This document shows positions 34,597 to 44,953 of a DNA stretch of 64,000 nucleotides, piece by piece; position 1 is the stretch's first letter, and each line of letters starts with the position of its first letter. Made by a program: the position numbers and the translations under genes. Origin of the DNA: Chryseobacterium luteum (GTDB taxonomy: Bacteria > Bacteroidota > Bacteroidia > Flavobacteriales > Weeksellaceae); NCBI RefSeq assembly GCF_000737785.1, contig NZ_JPRO01000014.1:124001-188000 (forward strand), read 5' to 3'. A model generated the notes under the pieces. That model worked only from the letters and a program-made list of their open reading frames with translations. It searched no databases and was not told the DNA's origin.

Positions 34597-37350
34597 GTGA
34601 AAAATTTTACAACGGTACTAAAAATTGCTCCCGCTTTTTTATTGGCCAGTTCAATAATGCATGCGCAGGACTCTATAACCAAAGAAAAGAAAATAGAGGA
34701 AGTTGTATTGATCGGATACGGTAAGCAGAAAAAGTCTGATCTTACAGGTTCCATTACTTCTGTTAGTGCAAAAGACTTCAACGGAGGGGCCACTTCTGCA
34801 GGTCAGCTGATTCAGGGCAAAACACCTGGTGTACAGATCACCAACAACAGTGGTGCTCCGGGATCAGGAACCAAAATCAGGATCAGAGGAACATCTTCTT
34901 TAAGTGGTGAAAACTCTCCATTGATTGTTATTGACGGAGTTCCTCAGGATTTTGTAGGAATGAATGGGGTTTCCGATCCCCTATCCCTGATCAATCCCAA
35001 TGATATTGAAACATTTGATATTCTGAAGGATGCTTCCGCTACCGCTATCTATGGTAACAGAGCTTCCAACGGGGTTATCCTGATTACAACCAAAAAAGGA
35101 AGTGCAGGAAAGTTTAAGGTAAATTTCTCAACGGTGACCTCGGTTTCTACCAAAATGGGAAATGTAGATGTACTGACAGCACAGGAGTTTAGAGACTTTG
35201 TTAATACCTATGCACCGGCAAACTATAAAACTAAACTTGGAAATGCAGATACTAACTGGCAGGACAAAATATACCAGGCAGCATGGGGAACAGACAATAA
35301 CGTAGCTCTCTCAGGAGGTATCAAAGGTTTGCCTTACCGTTTATCATTAGGGTATAATGAGCAGAATGGTATTGTAAGATCAAATTCTTTCCGCAGAACC
35401 TCAGTAGGCTTGAACTTAAATCCTAAATTTTTAGATAATCATTTATCAGTAAATGTGAATGCAAAGGGAACTTTTACAGATAACAGATTTGTAGACAGCG
35501 GAGTCATCAAAGCCGCTACTTATTTTGATCCTACACAGCCTGTGTATTCAGGGAATTCCAACTACGGAGGATATTATGAATGGTTGGATTCAGGATCAGC
35601 AACAGGATATAATGTGAATGCCAATACCAATCCTCTTGGATTAATTAACGGTGTACGAGATGTATCATCTGTGACGAGAGGATTGGGAAATATTCAGTTA
35701 GATTATAAACTCCACTTTCTTCCTGATCTGCATTTTAACGTAAATGCAGGTTATGATTACACAAAAAGTGAAGGACATAAATTTAAAGATGCAATTTACA
35801 GACCTGGTTATGGCGATAAGGGAAGTTCGAATTTCTACTCGATGGAAAAGAAAAACAAACTCTTGGAAACCTACTTTAATTATGTTAAAAATATAAGTGC
35901 AATCAATACTGGTGTTGACATTACAGCAGGATATGCTTATCAGGATTTCCGTTTGAATATTCCAGGAGCTATTACCTATAAAGGGACCGGAATCAATGCG
36001 CAGGACCTGAATTTTGAAACACAAAACACACTGGTCTCTTTTTATGGAAGAGCAATTTTTACGGTAGCCAACAAATACATTATTTCAGGATCTGCACGTA
36101 GAGACGGTTCTTCCAGATTCTTTAACGGGACAAGAGATAATGTGTGGGGTGTCTTTCCAGGGGTTTCTTTAGCCTGGAAGCTTAACGAAGAAAATTTCAT
36201 CAAAAATATTTCCGCAATCAGTACGTTGAAACTGAGGGTAGGATGGGGGAAAACAGGACAGCAGGAGCTTCCTGCACTGGGAGTTAATGGAAATAAGCCC
36301 AATAATTATCCTGCGTTTGCCTCGTACAATCCTAGTTATCCGGGAGCTGGCTATCAATTTGGGAATGAGTACTATTTTATGTTCAGACCTGCTAATTATA
36401 ATCCTAATCTTACCTGGGAGACAACCACTACGAAAAATATAGGATTGGATTTTGGTTTTGTTCAAAGTAGAATTACCGGATCTATCGACCTTTTCCGAAA
36501 AGACACTAAGGATCTATTGGTATATGCTGATGAAGCGGCTGGAGGCTTAAGTAATGCCAGCTGGCAGAACGTAGGAGATATGAAGAATGAAGGTATTGAA
36601 GGAAGTATCACCGTAATTCCTGTTAAAAATGAAAAAACTACATGGGAAGTAAGCTTTAATGCAACCCATTACAAACCAATTGTAACTAAATTGAAAGACA
36701 GAGCAGATGAATCATTCAATATGGAAGTTGGCGGTATTGAGGGAGGTGCCGGAAACAGGATTCAGGCAAATGCTGTGGGATATGCTCCCAATTCATTCTG
36801 GGTGTATCAGCAGGTATATGATACTAACGGAAAGCCTGTAGACGGAGCGTTTGTAGACAGAAATTCAGATGGCGTAATCAATACAAAAGATATGTACTAT
36901 TACAAGTCCACTACTCCGGATATGATTTTAGGTTTTTCCACTAAAGTATCTCATAAAAACTGGGATTTTGCGCTTAGTGCAAGAGCAGTAATAGGAAACT
37001 ATGTTTATAACAATATGGCATCCAATAGCTCCTTACAGTCTTCTTCTAGCAATGAATATCTTCAAAATGTATTCTCCACTGCTCCGGAATATAAATTCTC
37101 TTTACCTCAATATAAATCAGATATTTATGTTGAAAATGCTTCGTTCCTAAGATTGGATAATATCAATATTGGCTATAATTTCGGGGAAATTTTCTCTAAA
37201 GGAAGCAATCTGAAAGTATACGGTATGGCTCAGAACGTTTTTGTAGTTACCAAATATACAGGAGTAGATCCTGAAGTTTTTGGAAATATAGACAACGGAT
37301 ATTATCAGATGCCTAGAATATATTCTTTAGGCTTTAATTTTCAATTTTAA
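34597..37350 (+). CDS. susC: SusC/RagA-family TonB-linked outer-membrane transporter
   Basis: A 917-residue TonB-dependent β-barrel importing glycans with SusD. Start is GTG at 34597, then a signal peptide (ending HA/Q, about residue 24). The mature protein goes almost directly into the plug domain (EEVVLIGYGKQKKSDLTGSI, KTPGVQI, RGTSSLSG, IYGNRASNGVILITTKKG) and then the barrel ending in an aromatic Phe (SLGFNFQF). The ~90-residue carboxypeptidase-D-like domain found at the N terminus of many SusC proteins is absent, which fits the shorter length. The downstream enzymes point to starch or maltodextrin as ligand. Confidence 0.95.
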   Translation: MKNFTTVLKIAPAFLLASSIMHAQDSITKEKKIEEVVLIGYGKQKKSDLTGSITSVSAKDFNGGATSAGQLIQGKTPGVQITNNSGAPGSGTKIRIRGTSSLSGENSPLIVIDGVPQDFVGMNGVSDPLSLINPNDIETFDILKDASATAIYGNRASNGVILITTKKGSAGKFKVNFSTVTSVSTKMGNVDVLTAQEFRDFVNTYAPANYKTKLGNADTNWQDKIYQAAWGTDNNVALSGGIKGLPYRLSLGYNEQNGIVRSNSFRRTSVGLNLNPKFLDNHLSVNVNAKGTFTDNRFVDSGVIKAATYFDPTQPVYSGNSNYGGYYEWLDSGSATGYNVNANTNPLGLINGVRDVSSVTRGLGNIQLDYKLHFLPDLHFNVNAGYDYTKSEGHKFKDAIYRPGYGDKGSSNFYSMEKKNKLLETYFNYVKNISAINTGVDITAGYAYQDFRLNIPGAITYKGTGINAQDLNFETQNTLVSFYGRAIFTVANKYIISGSARRDGSSRFFNGTRDNVWGVFPGVSLAWKLNEENFIKNISAISTLKLRVGWGKTGQQELPALGVNGNKPNNYPAFASYNPSYPGAGYQFGNEYYFMFRPANYNPNLTWETTTTKNIGLDFGFVQSRITGSIDLFRKDTKDLLVYADEAAGGLSNASWQNVGDMKNEGIEGSITVIPVKNEKTTWEVSFNATHYKPIVTKLKDRADESFNMEVGGIEGGAGNRIQANAVGYAPNSFWVYQQVYDTNGKPVDGAFVDRNSDGVINTKDMYYYKSTTPDMILGFSTKVSHKNWDFALSARAVIGNYVYNNMASNSSLQSSSSNEYLQNVFSTAPEYKFSLPQYKSDIYVENASFLRLDNINIGYNFGEIFSKGSNLKVYGMAQNVFVVTKYTGVDPEVFGNIDNGYYQMPRIYSLGFNFQF

Positions 37351-37362
37351 ATAATAATTGCG

Positions 37363-38964
37363 ATGAAACTAAATACAATCAAACTTAAAAATATAGTACT
37401 GCCTCTTTCTGCCGCATTTTTACTGACTACAGCGTCATGCGTTAATGATTTGGAAAGAGAACCAATAACAGATGTTACTTCTGCAAGTATCTATAAGGAT
37501 TTTTCAAACTATAAAAATATTTTAGCAAAACTTTATGGAGGTCTTGCTATGGGGGGACAGATAAGTGGGGATGGTGATCAGCCGGATAGTGATATTAATG
37601 GGATTAACGGAGGTTTTTCACAATATACAAGGTTATTATATACCCTTAATGTAATCACTACCGATGAAGCTGTAATAGGCTGGAATGATGGAAACCTGCA
37701 TACGCTTCATAAAATGACATGGGATGCTTCCAATGAATTTATTGCAGCCATGTATTACAGAGTTTACACGGAAATTGCTTTTTGTAATGAATTCCTGAGA
37801 AATGTTACAGACGAAAAATTAGCTGCAAATAATATTACCGGAGATAACCTTGTTCAGGCAAAATTAATGAGAGCAGAAGCCCGTTTCCTGAGAGCACAAT
37901 CCTATTACCATGCTATAGATATGTTCGGGAATGTTCCTTTTGTAGATGAAACCTATCTTCCGGGATCAGCAAATCCACCACAGAGAATAGACAGAAAATC
38001 ATTATTTAATTTTATTGAATCTGAATTGGTTGCGGTAGCAGCAGAGTTGAAAGATCCTAAAACCAATGAGTATGGAAGAGCAGATAAAGCGGCTGCATGG
38101 TCATTATTGGCAAAATTATATTTAAATGCAGAAGTATATACAGGAACACAGAGAAATACCGATTGTATTACTTACTGTAACAAAGTAATTGCGGCAGGCT
38201 ATTCTTTAAAGCCAAAATATGATGATCTGTTTCTTGCTGATAATAATATAAGTAATCCTGAACAAATCCTAAGTGTAAATTTTGACGGGATCAATACTCA
38301 GACCAATGGCGGAACAACCTATTTGGTACACGCAGCAGTAGGCGGAGGTATGAAGGCTTCTGATTTTGGAATCAACGGAGGCTGGAGTGGTATCAGAACT
38401 ACCAAGGCATTTGTAAACCTGTTTCCAATTAATGGAACTGATAAAAGAGGAAGATTTTTTACAGCAGGACAGAATTTGGAAATTAATGATCTCGGATCTT
38501 TTACTGATGGTTATGCATTTATCAAATATAAAAATGTTAAAAGTACCGGAACAGTTGGTGCACATGACAACTGGGTAGAAGCTGATATTCCTCTATACCG
38601 ATTGGCAGATATCTATCTGATGTATGCTGAAGCCGTTCTTAGAGGCGGTGGCGGTGGTAGCCAGGCGACGGCAGTCACTTACGTTAATCAGTTAAGAGAA
38701 CGTGCTTACGGTAATACAAGTGGAAATGTAACCTCAATAAATCTGAATTTCATTTTAGATGAAAGAGCAAGAGAACTGTCTTGGGAAACAACCAGAAGAT
38801 CAGATCTAGTCCGTTTCAACAAGTATACCACAGGAGATTACCTATGGCCATGGAAAGGAAATGTAAAAGATGGAAAAGCTGTAGAAAGCTATAGAAATCT
38901 TTTCCCTATTCCAAATAAAGATATTATAGCCAATCCTAATCTGATTCAGAATCCTGGTTACTAA
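37363..38964 (+). CDS. susD: SusD/RagB-family surface glycan-binding lipoprotein
   Basis: A 533-residue lipoprotein (lipobox TTASC, Cys26) that caps SusC and binds oligosaccharide at the cell surface. The tetratricopeptide-like segments and RAEARFLRAQSYYHAIDMFGNVPFVDE (about 170-196) match SusD. The later PLYRLADIYLMYAEAVLRGG and LNFILDERARELSWE are family hallmarks. It follows susC by 12 nt and is followed by the SusE-like gene after 19 nt, so the three are cotranscribed. Confidence 0.95.
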   Translation: MKLNTIKLKNIVLPLSAAFLLTTASCVNDLEREPITDVTSASIYKDFSNYKNILAKLYGGLAMGGQISGDGDQPDSDINGINGGFSQYTRLLYTLNVITTDEAVIGWNDGNLHTLHKMTWDASNEFIAAMYYRVYTEIAFCNEFLRNVTDEKLAANNITGDNLVQAKLMRAEARFLRAQSYYHAIDMFGNVPFVDETYLPGSANPPQRIDRKSLFNFIESELVAVAAELKDPKTNEYGRADKAAAWSLLAKLYLNAEVYTGTQRNTDCITYCNKVIAAGYSLKPKYDDLFLADNNISNPEQILSVNFDGINTQTNGGTTYLVHAAVGGGMKASDFGINGGWSGIRTTKAFVNLFPINGTDKRGRFFTAGQNLEINDLGSFTDGYAFIKYKNVKSTGTVGAHDNWVEADIPLYRLADIYLMYAEAVLRGGGGGSQATAVTYVNQLRERAYGNTSGNVTSINLNFILDERARELSWETTRRSDLVRFNKYTTGDYLWPWKGNVKDGKAVESYRNLFPIPNKDIIANPNLIQNPGY

Positions 38965-38983
38965 CTTTTAATACTGTTAAAAA

Positions 38984-40093
38984 ATGAAAAATTTATTTAA
39001 AATACTAGCTGTAGCTTGCATCGGGGTATTGATGGTTTCCTGCGAAAAAGATGAAGATCAGGCGGTTATTAATGAAACAGCCACCGGTAAAATTTCTTCC
39101 GACAAAAACACAATAATTCTTAATGAGCTCATTGCCAACGATGCTGTAATCAATTTTACATGGACAAAGCCGACGTTTAATATTGCTGTAGTTCCAAGTC
39201 AGGAAATAGAATTTGGAATCAAGGGAGACAATTTTAAAAAAACTGCTGCTGTCAATTTTTCCAATGATGTAAAATCGGTAGCGGTTACCCATGCAGCAAT
39301 GAATGCAGCAATGTTCAATATTGGAGCAGTGCCGGATGTTGTAAATGATATTGAAGCAAGACTAAAAACATCAGTAGGATCAGCAGCTTTCTATTCAAAT
39401 GTTATAGCACTTAAAGTAACACCTTATACTCCAAACCCGGATTTAGTCTATCCTAAAATCAATGTACCTGGAAGTTATGCAGGAGCAGCGGGCTATGCAG
39501 ATTGGACTCCGGGAAATTCTCCAAATTTATTCTCACCTGCTAAAAACGATCAGTACAGAGGATTTATTTATGTAACAGCACCTAACAGCGAGTATAAATT
39601 CACCATCAATCAGGATTGGGCAGGCGATAAAGGAGACGACGGAACTTTCACAGGAAAGTTATTAGAAACAGGAGAAGTGAATGTAAAAGCGGCAACAGCA
39701 GGAACATACTATGTTAAAGTGGATTGGGCTGCCAATACCTATTCCTCAGTTCTTGCCAAATTTGGGGTTATTGGAGATGCTACTCCTACTGGATGGAACT
39801 CAGATACAGATTTTGTATATAATCCGGCTACCAAAACTTATGTGATCAATTCCATTATGCTGAACAGTACAGGACTGTTTAAATTCAGGGCAAACGATGA
39901 CTGGGCATTGAAATTCCAGCCTAAAAAAGATGATCAGACTCTGGTTTCAGGAAAAGCTGTGCAAAGCTACTTCAATGCTGAAAATACAGTAGATGGTGAT
40001 CCGGGCTATAAAGTATCTGAAGCAGGAAATTATAAAATAGAATTGGATTTGCATAATTCAGCATATTACAAGCTGACTATTACAAAGTTGTAA
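38984..40093 (+). CDS. SusE/SusF-like starch-binding lipoprotein
   Basis: A 369-residue lipoprotein (MVSC, Cys20). The N-terminal SusE-type domain (about 30-140) is followed by two starch-binding-like domains. The first contains DQYRGFIYVTAPNSEYKFTINQDWAGDKGDDGTF, the second begins VIGDATPTGWNSDTDFVYN and includes KFRANDDWALKF. It would hold starch at the outer surface. A strong hairpin follows 16 nt after the stop. Confidence 0.88.
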   Translation: MKNLFKILAVACIGVLMVSCEKDEDQAVINETATGKISSDKNTIILNELIANDAVINFTWTKPTFNIAVVPSQEIEFGIKGDNFKKTAAVNFSNDVKSVAVTHAAMNAAMFNIGAVPDVVNDIEARLKTSVGSAAFYSNVIALKVTPYTPNPDLVYPKINVPGSYAGAAGYADWTPGNSPNLFSPAKNDQYRGFIYVTAPNSEYKFTINQDWAGDKGDDGTFTGKLLETGEVNVKAATAGTYYVKVDWAANTYSSVLAKFGVIGDATPTGWNSDTDFVYNPATKTYVINSIMLNSTGLFKFRANDDWALKFQPKKDDQTLVSGKAVQSYFNAENTVDGDPGYKVSEAGNYKIELDLHNSAYYKLTITKL

Positions 40094-40108
40094 GACATAA
40101 AATAATTT

Positions 40109-40147
40109 GATAAAGTGTTGCTTTACCGCAGCACTTTATCTATTTTT
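40109..40147 (+). terminator. Terminator-like hairpin between susE and the GH97 gene
   Basis: ATAAAGTGTTGC and GCAGCACTTTAT form a 12-bp stem (one G.U) around TTTACC, followed by TCTATTTTT. It may separate surface-binding genes from the enzyme genes or reduce read-through. Confidence 0.7.
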
Positions 40148-40166
40148 AAGTTTATAAATAATCATT

Positions 40167-42323
40167 ATGAAGAAAATTACAGTTGGAGCACTTTTGCTCT
40201 CAATGATGTTTGTAGGTGTACATGCACAGTCTTTGAAATCACCGGATGGGAAGTTTGAAATGAATTTCCAGCTGAAACAGGGAGTACCTTATTACAATCT
40301 GAAATATAATGGTGCTGTAGTGGTAGAAGATTCTAAGTTAGGATTAAGATTATTTAAAGACTCAGCCATCAAATTTGCTTCCGAAATTGCGAAAGCTGAA
40401 GATGCAAAATTTGACCTGAACAAAGGGTTCACGAAAACAGATGAAAAACGTGACTCCAAAAACGAAACCTGGCAGCCGGTGCTCGGGGAAAAGAAAAACT
40501 ATATCAATCATTACAATGAACTGGCGGTTACCCTTGATCAGGCTTCTACAAGCAGAAGTATTGTTGTAAAATTCAGGCTTTTTAATGATGGTCTTGGGTT
40601 CAGATATGAATTTCCGCAGCAGAAAAACCTGAATTATTTCGTGATCAGAGAAGAAGATTCCGAAATCGACTTTCCTACGGACATGAAAGCATGGTGGATT
40701 GTTGCAGACTATGATTCCCAGGAATACCAATACCAGGAAACGAAGATCTCTGAAATTCCTTCCCAATGGGATAAAGCATTCGATGCCAATGCCTCACAGG
40801 CTCTCGTTAAAAATGCTGTACAGTCTCCATTGATGCTTAAAAAAGAAGGTAAAGATCCTTTGTATGTTAATGTTGCAGAAGCAGCTGTTTTAGATTATCC
40901 CGCTTCCCATCTTGAAGTGGATGCTCAGAATTTTAAATTCAAAACACACCTTACTGCAGACAGGCAGGGAGCAAAAGGATATATCCAAACCCCTTCAGTA
41001 ACGCCATGGAGAACCATTATCGTTTCCCCGAAAGCAGAAGAGGTGATGGAATCCAAAATGATCTTTAATCTTAATGAACCTACAAAATATAAAGACACTT
41101 CCTATATTCACCCTACAAAATATATGGGGGTATGGTGGGAAATGATCATCGGGAAATCCCAGTGGGCTTATTCTACCGCGGAAAATGTACATCTGGACAA
41201 AACAGATTTCTCAAAACTTACCCCGAACGGAAAACACGCTGCTAACAATACAAAAGTTAAAGAATATATTGATTTCGCGGCTGAAAACGGTTTTCAGGGT
41301 CTTTTAATTGAAGGCTGGAATATCGGTTGGGAAGACTGGTTCGGTCATTCCAAAGAATTTGTTTTCGATTTCATTACACCTTATCCTGATTTTGACATTA
41401 AAATGTTAAATGAATATGCTCATTCTAAAGGAATTAAGCTCATCATGCACCACGAAACTTCGGGTTCTGCAACGAACTATGAAAGATGGGCAGACAAAGC
41501 ATTCCAATTGATGAACAAATACGGTTACGATGCAGTTAAAACAGGTTATGTTGGAGACATCATTCCAAGAGGAGAGCATCATTATTCTCAATGGACAATC
41601 AATCATTTCTACAGAATTGCTGAAAAAGCAAATGAGTATAAAATCATGGTCAATTCTCACGAATCTGTGCGTCCGACGGGAGAAAGCCGTACCTATCCGA
41701 ACTACATTTCTGCAGAAGCAGCCAGAGGAACGGAGTATGAAGCATTCGGGGGAAATAAACCCGATCACCAGACCGTTCTTCCGTTCACAAGATGGATGGG
41801 TGGTTCTATGGATTATACGCCGGGAATTTTCCAGACCAAATTAGACTATTATTTCCCTGGAGATAAGCGTTTCGTGAAAACTACACTTGCCAAACAGCTT
41901 GCTTTATATGTAACCATGTACATGCCTCTCCAGATGGCGGCAGATCTTCCTGAAAACTATAAAAAGCACATGGATGCTTTCCAGTTTATCAAAGATGTGG
42001 CAGCTGACTGGGACGATACAAAAATTTTATCGGCAGAACCCGGAGATTATGTCATCACAGCCAGAAAAGCGAAAGGGACTGACAATTGGTTTGTAGGAGG
42101 TATTACCGATGAAAATAAACGTGAATATACCGTAGATTTCTCTTTCTTAGATAAAGGCAAAAAATATGAGATCACCGTTTACGAAGATGGAAAAGATGCA
42201 GATTATATCGACAATCCTCAAAGCTATAACATCTACAAAAAGGAGATCACAAGCAAGTCTAAAATTAATTTTAAAATGGTAAGAAGCGGCGGTTTCGCTG
42301 TTTCTATTAAACCTGTAAAATAA
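40167..42323 (+). CDS. susB: Glycoside hydrolase family 97 alpha-glucosidase (SusB-like)
   Basis: A 718-residue periplasmic enzyme with a signal peptide ending HA/Q (about 20). The order is an N-terminal β-sandwich, a central TIM barrel and a small C-terminal β domain, as in SusB, the calcium-dependent inverting α-glucosidase that releases glucose from maltooligosaccharides. Family features include YMGVWWEM, LLIEGWNIGWE, HHETSGSATNYERW, VKTGYVGDI and MVNSHESVRPTGESRTYPN. The Glu residues of HHE and NSHE fit the inverting subgroup. Confidence 0.93.
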   Translation: MKKITVGALLLSMMFVGVHAQSLKSPDGKFEMNFQLKQGVPYYNLKYNGAVVVEDSKLGLRLFKDSAIKFASEIAKAEDAKFDLNKGFTKTDEKRDSKNETWQPVLGEKKNYINHYNELAVTLDQASTSRSIVVKFRLFNDGLGFRYEFPQQKNLNYFVIREEDSEIDFPTDMKAWWIVADYDSQEYQYQETKISEIPSQWDKAFDANASQALVKNAVQSPLMLKKEGKDPLYVNVAEAAVLDYPASHLEVDAQNFKFKTHLTADRQGAKGYIQTPSVTPWRTIIVSPKAEEVMESKMIFNLNEPTKYKDTSYIHPTKYMGVWWEMIIGKSQWAYSTAENVHLDKTDFSKLTPNGKHAANNTKVKEYIDFAAENGFQGLLIEGWNIGWEDWFGHSKEFVFDFITPYPDFDIKMLNEYAHSKGIKLIMHHETSGSATNYERWADKAFQLMNKYGYDAVKTGYVGDIIPRGEHHYSQWTINHFYRIAEKANEYKIMVNSHESVRPTGESRTYPNYISAEAARGTEYEAFGGNKPDHQTVLPFTRWMGGSMDYTPGIFQTKLDYYFPGDKRFVKTTLAKQLALYVTMYMPLQMAADLPENYKKHMDAFQFIKDVAADWDDTKILSAEPGDYVITARKAKGTDNWFVGGITDENKREYTVDFSFLDKGKKYEITVYEDGKDADYIDNPQSYNIYKKEITSKSKINFKMVRSGGFAVSIKPVK

Positions 42324-42355
42324 TTTTGTTTTGAATCTCTATTAAGTCAGTACAA

Positions 42356-42423
42356 ATCAATAGGAGTAGGCTTTAGCCCACTTTAGAATAAACGAAATGT
42401 AGAACAGCTTTAGCCAAAACTTA
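42356..42423. repeat. Dispersed repeat, AATAGGAG(C/T)(G/A)GGCTTTAGCCC type
   Basis: AATCAATAGGAGTAGGCTTTAGCCCACTTT is followed by CTTTAGCC-containing sequence. Closely related copies occur at 46461-46528 and, truncated, at 49351-49375. All lie in the starch/GMC region, between genes. Confidence 0.7.
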
Positions 42424-42427
42424 TAAG

Positions 42428-42461
42428 ACCTTACAGATAAAGCTTTTCTGTAAGGTTTTTA
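42428..42461 (+). terminator. Terminator-like hairpin between the GH97 and GH13 genes
   Basis: ACCTTACAGA and TCTGTAAGGT form a 10-bp stem, followed by TTTTTAAA. It lies 20 nt before the GH13 start codon. Confidence 0.7.
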
Positions 42462-42480
42462 AATCAGAATACAATTACAA

Positions 42481-44331
42481 ATGAAAAAAATATACACAAT
42501 TTTTGCCCTTTCAGCAGCTTCTGTCGCTTTTTCCCAGATTCAGAAAGTAGAACCTGCCTTTTGGTGGAAAGGAATGAAAAATCCTGAGCTTCAGATTTTA
42601 GTATACGGAAAAAATATCGCCGGTAATGACATTGAGCTTTCAGACGGAATCAAAGTGAAAAATATTCAGAAAGTTGAAAATCCAAACTATGTTTTTCTTA
42701 CGGTAAACACAAGTGAGATCAATGTTCCGAAATTTAAAATCAATATCAAAAATAAAAACAAAATCATTGATTCTTATCCTTACGAACTGAAACAGAGAAA
42801 TGCAAATTCTGCCGGTCGAAAAGGATTTAGCAGTTCAGATGTGATTTATCTTGTTGTTCCGGATCGTTTTGCGAACGGAAATCCTAAAAATGATAGCCAG
42901 CCCGATGTTTTTGAAAAAGCCGACAGAAATTTTGACGGTGGAAGACACGGCGGAGATTTACAGGGGATTATTCAGAATCTGGATTATATAAAAGAACTGG
43001 GGGCTACCACATTTTGGTCGACTCCATTAACTGAGGATAATGAGAAAACCTATTCTTACCACGGCTATGCCTCAAGTGATTTATATAAAATAGATTCACG
43101 TTTTGGGACCAATGAAGATTTTTTCCGTCTTTCCGATGAGCTTCACAAAAGAGATATGAAGCTCATTATGGATTTTGTCCCGAACCATTGGGGGCTGCAT
43201 CATTGGATGATACAGGATCTGCCTTCCAAAGACTGGATTCATTACTGGAATGATGGTGAAAAAGGATTCAAAAGAAGCAATTACAGACAGGCTGCACATT
43301 TTGATCCCAATGCATCAAAATCAGATATAGAAGGATGTGTCAATGGCTGGTTCGATACTACGATGCCGGATATGAATGACAGTAATCCATTAGTAGTCAA
43401 TTATTTGGTTCAAAATGCAATTTGGTGGACGGAAGCTGCCAATCTCGACGGAATCCGTGTTGATACCTATCCGTATAATAACCGTGAAGGCGTTACCCAA
43501 TGGACAAAACGTGTAATGAATGAATATCCTGGTTTTAATATCGTAGGAGAAACACTGATGCACAGTCCTGCTCATATTGCCTATTGGCAGAAAGACAGTA
43601 AAGTTGGAGCGATTGAAGGATTCAATTCATATTTACCTTCTGTCATGGATTTTCCGTTACACGATATCATGGCAACTGCAGTTAACGAATCAAAAGAAGA
43701 ATGGGATAAAGGACTCGTGAGAGTTTATGATGTGCTGACCAACGATTTTTTATACCCCGATATCAATAACCTCTTGATTTTAGTAGGAAACCATGATGTC
43801 AATAGGATAAATGATGCCTTTAAAGGTGATATTGGAAAGTATAAACTTGTGCTTTCAATGATTGCCACAATGAGAGGAATTCCACAAATTTATTACGGAG
43901 ACGAAATAGGAATGCAGGGCAGCAAAACAGTTGGAGACGGAGATATCCGCAGAGATTTTCCCGGAGGATGGAAAGACGATAAGCAAAATGCCTTTACCGA
44001 AAGCGGCAGAACAGGTGTTCAGAAAGATTATTTTGATTTTACAAAAAAACTTTTGAACTGGAGAAAAAATAAACCTGTTATTCATACCGGAAAAACAAAG
44101 CATTTTGCACCCGAAAATAATGTATATGTCTATTTCCGCTACAATGAAAAAGAGAGTGTGATGGTGGTAATTAACAATAATGAAAAAGAACAGTCTTTAG
44201 ATTTAAAACGTTTTGCTGAATCTTTGAGTAACATAAAAAAAGGAAAAGATATCATTTCAGGAAAAGAACTGACTTTACAAAATAGTTTGACAATACCCTC
44301 AAAAACTTCGATGGTTATCGAATTAAAATAA
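42481..44331 (+). CDS. susA: Glycoside hydrolase family 13 neopullulanase/cyclomaltodextrinase-like (SusA-like)
   Basis: A 616-residue exported α-amylase-family enzyme (signal ending FS/Q, about 18). An N-terminal β domain (about 20-110) precedes the catalytic barrel. Region I MDFVPNHWG, region II GIRVDTYPY (nucleophile Asp), region III IVGETL (acid/base Glu) and region IV LVGNHDVNR (third Asp) are all present. The C-terminal β domain follows. It would open maltodextrins in the periplasm. It follows GH97, as in the Bacteroides susBA order. Confidence 0.93.
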   Translation: MKKIYTIFALSAASVAFSQIQKVEPAFWWKGMKNPELQILVYGKNIAGNDIELSDGIKVKNIQKVENPNYVFLTVNTSEINVPKFKINIKNKNKIIDSYPYELKQRNANSAGRKGFSSSDVIYLVVPDRFANGNPKNDSQPDVFEKADRNFDGGRHGGDLQGIIQNLDYIKELGATTFWSTPLTEDNEKTYSYHGYASSDLYKIDSRFGTNEDFFRLSDELHKRDMKLIMDFVPNHWGLHHWMIQDLPSKDWIHYWNDGEKGFKRSNYRQAAHFDPNASKSDIEGCVNGWFDTTMPDMNDSNPLVVNYLVQNAIWWTEAANLDGIRVDTYPYNNREGVTQWTKRVMNEYPGFNIVGETLMHSPAHIAYWQKDSKVGAIEGFNSYLPSVMDFPLHDIMATAVNESKEEWDKGLVRVYDVLTNDFLYPDINNLLILVGNHDVNRINDAFKGDIGKYKLVLSMIATMRGIPQIYYGDEIGMQGSKTVGDGDIRRDFPGGWKDDKQNAFTESGRTGVQKDYFDFTKKLLNWRKNKPVIHTGKTKHFAPENNVYVYFRYNEKESVMVVINNNEKEQSLDLKRFAESLSNIKKGKDIISGKELTLQNSLTIPSKTSMVIELK

Positions 44332-44437
44332 ACAGCACACATACTTCTCCTTTGAAATTTGCTGAGTGAAATGCCTTTGCGAACTTAAAAAAGCTTAGTA
44401 GTAAAAAGAAAAACTTTGCGTTAAAATTAATTTAAAC

Positions 44438-44953
44438 ATGAAAAAAACTACAATATTATTTACCTTCATCTTATTTGTATGGAGCTTTACAACCCTATCA
44501 GCTCAGTCAAAATTTGAAAAAGAAAAAACAGAAATCAGCAAAATGCTGGATGATTTCAATATCGCTGCCGCCAAAGCTGATTTTACGGCTTATTTTAATT
44601 TTTATGCCGACGAATCCACATTTATAGGAACAGATGCCACAGAAGTTTGGGATAAAAAAGCTTTTATGGTTTGGGCAAAACCTTATTTTGATAAAAAGAA
44701 AACCTGGAATTTCACTTCCCTTAAAAGAAATATCTATTTCAGCAAAGACGGAAAACTGGCCTGGTTTGACGAATTATTGGATACTCAAATGAAAATCTGT
44801 CGCGGTTCAGGGGTCGTTGAAAAAATCAGCGGAGTTTGGAAAGTGAAGCAGTATGTTCTTTCTGTAACCGTTCCCAATGAAATTGTGGATAAAGTGGTTG
44901 TGGAAAAAACTAAGATTGAAGATGTATTAATCGAAAAATTAAGATCAGAATAA
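44438..44953 (+). CDS. Secreted NTF2/SnoaL-like protein in the starch locus
   Basis: A 171-residue exported protein (signal ending LSA/Q, about 22). The mature part has the NTF2-like α+β layout (SKMLDDFNIAAAKADFTAYFNFYADESTFIG, then strands ending VWKVKQYVLSV). It overlaps the transporter gene by one base (TAATG), so both are translationally coupled. Its role in sugar use is not known. It is distantly like the 21733 protein. Confidence 0.7.
   Translation: MKKTTILFTFILFVWSFTTLSAQSKFEKEKTEISKMLDDFNIAAAKADFTAYFNFYADESTFIGTDATEVWDKKAFMVWAKPYFDKKKTWNFTSLKRNIYFSKDGKLAWFDELLDTQMKICRGSGVVEKISGVWKVKQYVLSVTVPNEIVDKVVVEKTKIEDVLIEKLRSE

Noticed and set aside
40362-40766. A 134-codon minus-strand frame inside the GH97 gene
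   Set aside because: It lies entirely in the GH97 coding sequence on the other strand, with no promoter or signal; it is a shadow.
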